NCBI GenBank assembly: GCA_033763635.1
Contig: JANRKG010000466.1
Coordinates: forward strand, 1 to 10,522
DNA: 10,522 nucleotides
Direction: 5' to 3'
Origin: JANRKG01 sp033763635
GTDB lineage: Bacteria; Cyanobacteriota; Cyanobacteriia; GCF-001939115
Below the pieces are notes generated by a model. It searched no databases and was not told where the DNA came from. It saw only the letters and a program-made list of their open reading frames with translations. Both the position numbers and the translations under genes were made by a program. Positions 1 to 4,777 of the stretch are shown here, in pieces. Positions within the stretch are counted from its first letter, which is position 1, and every line of letters starts with the position of its first letter.

Positions 1-49
1 AGACCACAATTTATTCCGCTTATTCTGCTAATTGGTGGGAGAACTGTTC

Positions 50-181
50 ATGCAATATTTTCTGAAGTACCTTTCCACGGCCCCGGTATTGGCCCTTGTC
101 TGGTTATCTCTAACGGCAACCATTCTGATCGAATTTAACCGAATTTTCCCGGACTTGCTGTTCCATCCGATGATTCGGTAG
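50..181 (+). CDS. psaJ: Photosystem I reaction centre subunit IX (PsaJ), canonical copy
   Basis: This 43-residue protein begins MQYFLKYLSTAPVLA and is a full-length PsaJ, a single-helix thylakoid membrane subunit that sits beside PsaF at the edge of photosystem I and holds peripheral chlorophylls. Residues 12-32 form the membrane helix. Glu28 in LIEFNR and His39 in LLFHP are present; these match the two residues known from the Thermosynechococcus structure as axial chlorophyll ligands. A GGGAG ribosome binding site at 37-41 lies 8 bases before the ATG. A rho-independent terminator follows about 100 bases downstream. In cyanobacteria psaJ normally follows psaF, so a canonical psaF probably lies just left of the window; bases 1-49 show no recognisable psaF end. 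The gene is too short for common ORF cut-offs, but the family match is clear. Confidence 0.96.
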   Translation: MQYFLKYLSTAPVLALVWLSLTATILIEFNRIFPDLLFHPMIR

Positions 182-279
182 TTTATTCGACAATTGATTT
201 CATGCTGCTTTTTCGCAGACTTTTTAATTGGCAGGCCTTTTAATCGAGATTCTTTTAGGAATTAATCGATGAGATGATC

Positions 280-310
280 GCTCACTGGTTTAAAGATCAG
301 TGAGCTTTTT
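280..310 (+). terminator. Rho-independent terminator of psaJ
   Basis: GCTCACTG (280-287) and CAGTGAGC (298-305) form a perfect 8-base-pair stem with a 10-base loop, followed directly by TTTTT (306-310) and further T-rich sequence. It closes the canonical psaJ transcript and separates it from the divergent psaF downstream. Confidence 0.9.
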
Positions 311-618
311 CTTATATTGTTTATTTTATTTTTTCAAAAAATGGCAGATGCCCCCGATAGGAGTGGAAGCGCTTCGTCAATCACCCTGGTTGATCGATCG
401 CCCCTTTGAAGACTCCTTAATAACCTGAATATCACTCTTACACCGCCAGGATAACGGGGCTTCATTCATCTTCAACTCATCAAAAAGATAGATTTAAGGG
501 GCGTACTGAAAGTCTTGAAGTATGCCTTGGGGAAGAGGAAACAAGCCATCCTGTGCTCGTTATCAATACCTTGAGGTAGATGTACTTTTTAACAGGAAAC
601 CGGAGAGTAAACCATAGC

Positions 619-638
619 AATTGACTCAGGAATCAATT
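619..638 (+). promoter_or_regulatory. Small hairpin presenting the psaF' ribosome binding site
   Basis: AATTGA (619-624) and TCAATT (633-638) pair over 6 bases, placing the likely Shine-Dalgarno AGGA (628-631) in the 8-base loop just before the ATG at 641. The stem is A/T rich and weak. It could hold the site open or be incidental. Confidence 0.4.
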
Positions 639-640
639 CT

Positions 641-1189
641 ATGCAAAAACTCTTTACCCTGTTGCTTGTCCTCTGTTTATGGATGGGCTTCGCTCCTGCG
701 GCATCTGCGGATGTTGCAGGGCTAGTTCCCTGCCGGGAAGTGCCCGCCTTTCAACAACGCCTGGAAGTGAGTGTGCAGGGCCAACAAGCCCGACTGGGAC
801 AGTATGACTCCAATAGCCAGTCTGCGGCACTGATCAAAGGTCGCATCGCCCGGACAGAAGCCCGGTTCCAAAGCTACCAGGATTTCCTCTGCGGGCCTGA
901 CGGACTGCCCCGCCTGATTACGGACGGTCGCCTCAGCCACATTGGGGACTTCACCCTGCCGGGGTTACTGTTCCTCTACCTGGCGGGTTGGCTAGGTTGG
1001 GCCGGACGGACCTATCTAGCGAAGGTGCATGAGACCGATCAACCGGAATTCAAAGAGGTGCAGATTGATTTGCCCCTTGCGATCCAGTGCTTTATCGGTG
1101 CGCTCCTCTGGCCCTTGATTGCGTTCAAGGAAATTTTATCGGGTGAGATTCAGGCGAAGGATACGGAAATCCCCGTTTCCCCCCGCTAG
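641..1189 (+). CDS. psaF: Photosystem I reaction centre subunit III (PsaF), divergent copy
   Basis: This 182-residue PsaF is a thylakoid subunit of photosystem I whose N-terminal part faces the lumen, where the donors plastocyanin or cytochrome c6 dock, and whose helices flank PsaJ. Residues 1-23 are a signal peptide ending in ASA, so the mature protein starts DVAGLVPC. Cys31 and Cys84 match the conserved cysteine pair, the helix region GLLFLYLAGWLGW covers about 108-120, a second hydrophobic segment covers about 146-162, and the family ending VSPR is present. Compared with the roughly 164-residue Thermosynechococcus protein as I recall it, there are about 18 extra residues between the PAFQ motif and Cys84, rich in Gln, Ser and charged residues. 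The gene lies 48 bases before a divergent psaJ and is likely cotranscribed with it. Assignment to PsaF is certain; a specialised isoform role is inferred. Confidence 0.95.
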   Translation: MQKLFTLLLVLCLWMGFAPAASADVAGLVPCREVPAFQQRLEVSVQGQQARLGQYDSNSQSAALIKGRIARTEARFQSYQDFLCGPDGLPRLITDGRLSHIGDFTLPGLLFLYLAGWLGWAGRTYLAKVHETDQPEFKEVQIDLPLAIQCFIGALLWPLIAFKEILSGEIQAKDTEIPVSPR

Positions 1190-1237
1190 GTTTCGTAAAC
1201 TGCACGTCAACAAAATTCTTTTAGTAAGGGCGATCGT

Positions 1238-1369
1238 ATGCAAGGAAAATTTTTCGGTCGGTATTTGTCGAATGCACCTGTTTTAGCGGTTCTATTTGTG
1301 AGTTTGGCCTTAACAGCCTTTATTCTGATCAATAAAGCCTTTCCTGATGGTCTTTCTATGACCCCTTAA
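1238..1369 (+). CDS. psaJ: Photosystem I subunit IX (PsaJ), divergent copy
   Basis: This 43-residue protein starts MQGKFFGRYLSNAPVLAV, and the R/KYLS-x-APVLA core identifies it as PsaJ. It has two extra N-terminal residues and then aligns without gaps to the canonical PsaJ at 50-181 up to FPD. In that alignment the canonical chlorophyll ligand Glu28 becomes Leu30 and His39 becomes Met41. The C-terminus (GLSMTP) is unlike the LLFHP ending of the usual protein. An AAGGG ribosome binding site (1226-1230) lies 7 bases before the ATG. The gene follows psaF' by 48 bases and is closed by a strong terminator, so psaF' and psaJ' form a two-gene unit. It is below common ORF length cut-offs. The ligand changes suggest a different pigment set at this site, not a decayed gene, since helix and frame are intact. 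Confidence 0.93.
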   Translation: MQGKFFGRYLSNAPVLAVLFVSLALTAFILINKAFPDGLSMTP

Positions 1370-1451
1370 TTCCATTTTTTTAATGGCTTGGTTTTTCATC
1401 CTAAGAATTAAAACTCAGTGCATTAAGCCTAAAACGCTTTGCAAAATGAAG

Positions 1452-1487
1452 CCCCGATTTCTATTTCTAAAAGAAGTCGGGGTTTTT
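1452..1487 (+). terminator. Rho-independent terminator of psaF'-psaJ'
   Basis: CCCCGATTTCT (1452-1462) pairs with AGAAGTCGGGG (1472-1482), 11 positions with one T-G wobble and a 9-base loop, followed by TTTTT (1483-1487). It lies about 80 bases after the psaJ' stop and should separate the psaF'-psaJ' transcript from psaL'. Confidence 0.9.
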
Positions 1488-1585
1488 GCATCAATTCCAA
1501 TCTCAAATTAAGAACTATCTTGAATTCTGTCTTAAGCGGGATGAATATTAAGTTTTTTTTCGAGAAGCGGTGGGATAGTAGTCCA

Positions 1586-1606
1586 GAGAAACTTCTCCCC
1601 TAAAAT
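1586..1606 (+). promoter_or_regulatory. Candidate psaL' promoter with palindromic operator
   Basis: The perfect palindrome GAGAA-AC-TTCTC (1586-1597) lies four bases before TAAAAT (1601-1606), which could be a -10 box. No good -35 box is visible at the proper distance, as is common for activated promoters. A dimeric regulator bound here would touch the -10/-35 spacer. This is inference only. Confidence 0.3.
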
Positions 1607-1698
1607 AATCTCACGACAAGCTTTTCATTACGATTCATGGCAGTCCCCGTTATGGGTCGGTCCTCCTAAGGGACGGATACCAGCTTTGTTCTTTCCCA

Positions 1699-1739
1699 TG
1701 AGTTGATGAAAAGTGCTCTGAGTTGATCTCTGAGTTCAT
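1699..1739 (+). repeat. Three direct TGAGTT(G/C)AT repeats upstream of psaL'
   Basis: TGAGTTGAT occurs at 1699-1707 and 1719-1727, and TGAGTTCAT at 1731-1739, with start-to-start spacings of 20 and 12 bases. They sit 35 to 75 bases before the psaL' start codon. They do not fit the RpaB HLR1 consensus as I recall it (paired TTACA repeats). They may be regulator contacts or leader-RNA structure. Confidence 0.35.
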
Positions 1740-1773
1740 AGATATCCAGTCTTTTATTGGAGGCTATTTTTAG

Positions 1774-2253
1774 ATGACGTTAGAAGTTGTCTCACCCGCA
1801 GGCGATCCTCAAGTTGGCAATCTTGCCACCCCCATTAATTCATCTCCTTTCACGAAAGCCTTTATTAATAACTTGCCTGCCTATCGGGCTGGCCTTTCCG
1901 CTCAACGGAGAGGGCTAGAAATTGGGATGGCTCATGGTTATTTGCTGTTTGGTCCTTTCGCCTACACCAGCCAGTTTCGGAATTCTGAATTTGCGAACTT
2001 GATTGGAGTTATTGAGGCGGCTGCCCTGGTTCTGATTCTGACCATCTGCCTGTCGATCTACGCCAGCGTGGTGAAGGATAATCCAATTGCCACTGTTACA
2101 ACTCCCAATCCTCCCGATTCTTTCAATAGCAAGGAAGGCTGGAGCGAGTTTGCCGGGGGCTTCCTGGTCGGTGGTGTCGGTGGTGCCTTTGCTGCTTACT
2201 GGTTGACCACTTCTGAATTGTTCCAGGTAATTCCTCATCTGTTGTTTAAGTAA
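1774..2253 (+). CDS. psaL: Photosystem I reaction centre subunit XI (PsaL), divergent copy
   Basis: This 159-residue PsaL belongs to the subunit that connects photosystem I monomers into trimers or tetramers in the thylakoid. The core RRGLEIGMAHGYLLFGPF (residues 45-62) carries Glu49 and His54, which match known chlorophyll ligand positions. Helices follow at about 73-98 and 126-146. The loop between them contains TVTTPNPPD, the proline-rich type found in tetramer-forming cyanobacteria. Against the neighbouring psaL at 2571 it lacks the first 15 residues, and the GPLRD segment is SQFRN, so Pro67 and Asp70, calcium ligands in Thermosynechococcus trimers, become Gln67 and Asn70. The C-terminus IPHLLFK also differs. 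The start is supported by GGAGG 10 bases upstream. It lies downstream of psaF'-psaJ' but has its own leader. Assignment is certain; a role in an alternative PSI oligomer is inferred. Confidence 0.95.
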   Translation: MTLEVVSPAGDPQVGNLATPINSSPFTKAFINNLPAYRAGLSAQRRGLEIGMAHGYLLFGPFAYTSQFRNSEFANLIGVIEAAALVLILTICLSIYASVVKDNPIATVTTPNPPDSFNSKEGWSEFAGGFLVGGVGGAFAAYWLTTSELFQVIPHLLFK

Positions 2254-2259
2254 GTTTTT

Positions 2260-2327
2260 GTGATGGGTAATGGGTAATAGAAGATTATCTTTTTGATACC
2301 TATTATTTGATTTACTCTCCCCATCAC
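2260..2327. repeat. Long imperfect inverted repeat after psaL'
   Basis: GTGATGGG (2260-2267) and CCCATCAC (2320-2327) are perfect inverted arms, and TAATAG / CTATTA pair further inside, giving a hairpin of about 68 bases. The left arm contains the direct repeat TGGGTAATGGGTAAT. It starts 7 bases after the psaL' stop. It resembles the small palindromic repeats scattered in cyanobacterial genomes; it has no clean T tract, so it is not a typical terminator, but it may stabilise the psaL' transcript 3' end. Confidence 0.5.
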
Positions 2328-2375
2328 CTATTTACAAGCAATCAAATTTTTCCAAACAAATCTAACTTTTGATTT

Positions 2376-2407
2376 GCCCTCGATCGCACCTGATTGGGGG
2401 CTTTCTT
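2376..2407 (+). terminator. Weak terminator-like hairpin before psaL leader
   Basis: GCCCTC (2376-2381) pairs with GGGGGC (2396-2401), six positions with one T-G wobble, followed by TTTCTT (2402-2407). It may terminate psaL' transcripts ahead of the canonical psaL leader. The T tract is interrupted and the stem short, so confidence is modest. Confidence 0.4.
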
Positions 2408-2425
2408 ATGCAAAAAGTGTCTGAT

Positions 2426-2470
2426 TTAAGGTTGGTTAAAAGGGGTCGTGATTCTTCCACCTTAAGGAGG
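2426..2470 (+). promoter_or_regulatory. Leader hairpin abutting a strong Shine-Dalgarno
   Basis: TTAAGGTTGG (2426-2435) pairs with CCACCTTAA (2457-2465), nine pairs with one bulged T and a 21-base loop. The 3' arm runs directly into GGAGG (2466-2470), the best Shine-Dalgarno in the psaL leader, which is 3 bases from ATG 2474. Folding could limit ribosome access to the small ORF that follows. The rest of the 2254-2570 gap holds the repeat, the weak terminator and the palindrome listed separately. Confidence 0.45.
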
Positions 2471-2473
2471 GTT

Positions 2474-2530
2474 ATGGGGATTCAGAATCCCTGTCTTGAG
2501 TGTCATTTGTCGATCGCCCCAATTCCGTAG
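2474..2530 (+). CDS. Possible 18-codon leader ORF with a CxxCH motif
   Basis: The peptide MGIQNPCLECHLSIAPIP is preceded by AAGGAGG and ends at TAG 2528-2530, 40 bases before the psaL start. The same frame is open back to an ATG at 2408, which would give 40 residues, but the Shine-Dalgarno supports 2474. CLECH has the CxxCH form of c-type haem sites and also resembles a metal-binding thiol pair. There is no signal peptide, and haem attachment of so short a cytoplasmic peptide is unlikely. It may act in cis as a leader peptide for psaL or may not be translated at all. No family is recognised. Confidence 0.3.
   Translation: MGIQNPCLECHLSIAPIP
2477..2491. promoter_or_regulatory. Perfect 15-base palindrome in the psaL leader
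   Basis: GGGATTC-A-GAATCCC is a perfect 7-base inverted repeat around one central base, beginning within the first codons of the leader ORF and about 80 bases before psaL. It could be a DNA operator for a dimeric regulator; a one-base loop cannot fold as RNA unless the inner pairs open. No known regulator motif is recognised. Confidence 0.4.
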
Positions 2531-2570
2531 GATCTTCTTACTTCCATCCATTCGTGATAGGGAAATATTT

Positions 2571-3086
2571 ATGATCATTGCAGTTGATCGATCCAAAGAT
2601 AATCCTAGAGATCCTCGTAATCGGGAAGTGGTTTTTCCGGCACTGGACCCCCAGAACGGCAACCTCGCAACTCCCATTAATAATTCAGATTTTTCGAGAG
2701 CTTATATTAATAACCTACCTGCCTATCGTCGCGGGTTATCTCCCTTCCGGCGTGCCTTAGAAATTGGGATGGCGCATGGATATTGGTTGATTGGTCCCTT
2801 TGCGAAGTTGGGTCCATTGCGGGATACAGATGTTGCGAATCTGGCTGGCTTGCTGTCTACAGTCGGTCTGGTTGTGATTCTCACGATTACCCTTTCCCTC
2901 TATGCCAATAGCTATCCTCCCGATCCAACCCAAACGATTACCACTCCCAACCCACCCGATCCCTTGAAGACGGCAGAGGGGTGGAACGAGTTTGCGGGAG
3001 GCTTCCTGATTGGAGGAATTGGCGGGGCAGCCTTTGCCTATGCAATCCTGGCAAATATTGATGTCTTGCGGGGATTAGTCCAGTAG
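2571..3086 (+). CDS. psaL: Photosystem I reaction centre subunit XI (PsaL), canonical copy
   Basis: This 171-residue PsaL starts MIIAVDRSKDNPRDPRNRE, matching the N-terminus of PsaL in filamentous cyanobacteria; the frame is open to an ATG at 2496, but those 25 extra residues have no family counterpart, and AGGGA lies about 8 bases before ATG 2571. ALEIGMAHG (62-70) contains the chlorophyll-ligand positions Glu64 and His69, and GPLRD (81-85) retains the proline and aspartate used for calcium in trimers. Helices lie at about 88-113 and 141-163. The intervening loop, with PPDPT and TTPNPPDPL, is proline rich, as in tetramer-forming strains. It is the last photosystem gene of the run and ends in a convergent terminator shared with the opposing glycosyltransferase gene. 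This copy most likely builds the normal PSI oligomer. Confidence 0.96.
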   Translation: MIIAVDRSKDNPRDPRNREVVFPALDPQNGNLATPINNSDFSRAYINNLPAYRRGLSPFRRALEIGMAHGYWLIGPFAKLGPLRDTDVANLAGLLSTVGLVVILTITLSLYANSYPPDPTQTITTPNPPDPLKTAEGWNEFAGGFLIGGIGGAAFAYAILANIDVLRGLVQ

Positions 3087-3127
3087 AGCGAGGCGATCGG
3101 TTCTAGAATTTCACTTTTGCGTGGTAT

Positions 3128-3156
3128 GGGATGGGGGAAACCTACATCCCTTTTTT
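3128..3156 (+). terminator. Terminator of psaL overlapping the end of the opposing gene
   Basis: GGGATG (3128-3133) and CATCCC (3145-3150) form the stem, with additional GG/CC pairs inside around an AAA loop, followed by TTTTTT (3151-3156). The 3' arm and T tract lie inside the last codons of the convergent glycosyltransferase gene; the T tract is read on the other strand as its Lys-Lys codons. Confidence 0.85.
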
Positions 3157-4641
3157 ATTGGGATTTGGGATTGCATTGGGCAGAGACACAAAATTTCGCT
3201 TCTCTTGAGAAATGAGGTGAGGCGTGGGATGGCAGAGGGATTGGTAAACCTGCATGGTTTGATCAGCACAAATATCCCAACTAAATAACGGGTTGCGGCG
3301 CAGTCCTTTTTGTCGCAACTGGGCGCACAGGTCATCATCCCAGGAGAGGCGATCGATCGCCTGATAAATTTCTGGAACGGATAGGGGATTGACCTGAAGG
3401 GCAGCATCTCCGCAAACTTCGGTAATGGCTGGAATGTGGGAGGTGATGACAGGACAGCCGCAAGCCATCGCCTCTAATACAGGAAGGCCAAATCCTTCAA
3501 CCAGAGAGGGGAAGACAAAGGCACGGGCACAGGAGAGAAGGGCTGGGAGGTAATGACTGGGTAGATAGCCCGTCCAGATCAAACGACCTTGCTGAATCAA
3601 TTCCTCGAGAAGAGGTTGAACAGGACGATATCCCCATGCCTTGGCTCCTACAATCACGAGCCGATATCCCTGTGGATTCGAGGCAGCAAATTGCTTGAAG
3701 GCTAGTAGGAGACGCTTGAGATTCTTCTTGGGTTCAATGTTCCCAATGAATAGGAAATAGGGAGTCACTTGCCCGGAGGAATCTAGCAGATTGATCGATC
3801 GCAAGGGCGTAACAGCCTGGGGGAGGGGAATCGGTCTGAAATGGCTCGATGCGGCTTCGTAAATGACCGAGATGCGATCGGGCGGGACGTTGCAATGCTG
3901 AATTAAGTCTCGACGGGTGGTTTCAGAAACGGCAATGATGTGGGTCGAATGGTGCAGGTTGAAGCGGAGTAGTTTCGCAAAAACCAGTCGGGACTTATCG
4001 CTAACCAATTCGGGCCGGAGCAGAGGAATCAGGTCATGAATGGTTGTGACACGGGGAATTCCGGCAAGGGCGATCGGGCTGAGGTGAGGGCAGTGAAAGA
4101 GATCGTAGTACCGAGCTAAGAGGGGCGATCGAACAATATTTTCGATATTCCACAAATTTCTGAACAAAAGTTGTAGACGCGACTGATTCGCAAAATGAAG
4201 GGATGGCTTGAAAGAAGAAGCAAAGCCAAATTTATTAAATGGTGAATTTTCTAAAAAATCCAATTCAAATGCAGAGGTTAAACTGTCAATTTCAAATGGC
4301 TCAAATAACGAAAAAGGAAGGCAAGAGTAATTCAATAAAAGTTGTAATTTAGCTGACAAAACTGGATATTTTCTGGCAGTTTGGGAATCAGCAACCCTTA
4401 AATTTTGTAGCTCTCGTAATAATTGATCACAGGTCTCGACTCGGGTTAAGAACTCTAGTTCTGTCAGGTTCTTCAGTTGTCTCAGTCGCAAGTCGAAGAG
4501 CAGTAACAATCCGAGATGTATCTGGTCTGATTGTTGAAGCGATCGGAATAAACTAACAGCATAGGTATGAATTCCCGTTCCTAATTTCAAGGTTAACGGA
4601 AACCCCTCCAGAAGGACTCGGATAGAACTTGATAGCATCAT
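3142..4641 (-). CDS. GT4-family glycosyltransferase
   Basis: This 499-residue protein is a GT-B fold, retaining glycosyltransferase of the Glycos_transf_1 (GT4) type, expected to move a sugar from a nucleotide donor to a glycan or other acceptor at the cytoplasmic face. The N-terminal acceptor domain includes TTIHDLIP (199-206). The donor domain starts near residue 295 with FIGNIEPKKNL, and the E-x7-E signature is EGFGLPVLE at 382-390, followed by GCPVITS. No membrane helix or signal peptide is visible. The start is one of two adjacent ATGs; no strong ribosome binding site is seen. Residues of about 80-167 are encoded by markedly AT-rich DNA (about 33 percent GC at 4201-4380 against about 55 percent in a line sampled at 3481-3540). 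The length exceeds the usual 370-430, from extra sequence in the N-terminal half. Last gene of the minus-strand run. Donor and acceptor are unknown. Confidence 0.9.
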   Translation of the reverse strand: MMLSSSIRVLLEGFPLTLKLGTGIHTYAVSLFRSLQQSDQIHLGLLLLFDLRLRQLKNLTELEFLTRVETCDQLLRELQNLRVADSQTARKYPVLSAKLQLLLNYSCLPFSLFEPFEIDSLTSAFELDFLENSPFNKFGFASSFKPSLHFANQSRLQLLFRNLWNIENIVRSPLLARYYDLFHCPHLSPIALAGIPRVTTIHDLIPLLRPELVSDKSRLVFAKLLRFNLHHSTHIIAVSETTRRDLIQHCNVPPDRISVIYEAASSHFRPIPLPQAVTPLRSINLLDSSGQVTPYFLFIGNIEPKKNLKRLLLAFKQFAASNPQGYRLVIVGAKAWGYRPVQPLLEELIQQGRLIWTGYLPSHYLPALLSCARAFVFPSLVEGFGLPVLEAMACGCPVITSHIPAITEVCGDAALQVNPLSVPEIYQAIDRLSWDDDLCAQLRQKGLRRNPLFSWDICADQTMQVYQSLCHPTPHLISQEKRNFVSLPNAIPNPNKKGM

Positions 4642-4777
4642 GAAGAATCGAAGGTGAGAAGAGGGTGAGAAGAGGCGTTTAAAGTGAGGGAATCAATAGA
4701 TTGAGCTTTGACTGATAGATTGCAGAGCAAATGAAATTAAGCAGCATCATAAATAATTAAATTACAGAAAAATCTAT

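Larger units (their letters stand above)
182..640. other. Intergenic region between canonical psaJ and divergent psaF
   Basis: This 459-base gap holds the psaJ terminator (280-310) and presumably the promoter of the psaF'-psaJ' pair. I translated the obvious ATG starts and found only peptides of 9 to 22 residues without membrane segments or good ribosome binding sites, so there is no hidden psaI or psaX. A perfect 10-base palindrome GAAGCGCTTC lies at 366-375 and a TTGATCGATCG stretch follows at about 391. I cannot assign a -35/-10 pair with confidence. Confidence 0.6.
1370..1773. other. Intergenic region with terminator and probable psaL' promoter
   Basis: This 404-base gap contains the psaF'-psaJ' terminator (1452-1487), a T8 tract (1553-1560), a palindrome next to a possible -10 box (1586-1606), and three TGAGTT repeats (1699-1739) before the psaL' ribosome binding site GGAGG (1759-1763, 10 bases before the ATG). 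I found no ORF with features of psaI, psaX or psaM; the longest start I followed (ATG at about 1638) yields only ten residues. Confidence 0.6.

Noticed and set aside
182..640. psaI, psaX or psaM hidden in the intergenic gaps
   Set aside because: The obvious ATG starts I translated in 182-640 and 1370-1773 gave no 30-40 residue peptide with a hydrophobic helix.
722..940. Minus-strand ORF of 72 codons inside psaF'
   Set aside because: It is antisense to the lumenal domain of a well supported PsaF and has no features of its own.
1915..2238. Minus-strand ORF of 107 codons inside psaL'
   Set aside because: It is a shadow of a gene with conserved PsaL motifs throughout.
2474..2530. CLECH peptide as a real c-type cytochrome
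   Set aside because: Eighteen or forty residues without signal peptide or distal ligand cannot be a cytochrome; the CxxCH match may be chance, so it is kept only as a leader ORF candidate.
2496..2570. Upstream in-frame extension of canonical psaL (25 extra residues)
   Set aside because: The extra residues have no PsaL counterpart, the ATG at 2571 gives the typical PsaL N-terminus, and a Shine-Dalgarno-like AGGGA precedes 2571.
3111..3407. Minus-strand 98-codon ORF overlapping the glycosyltransferase end
   Set aside because: It is in another frame of the glycosyltransferase C-terminus and shows no independent support.
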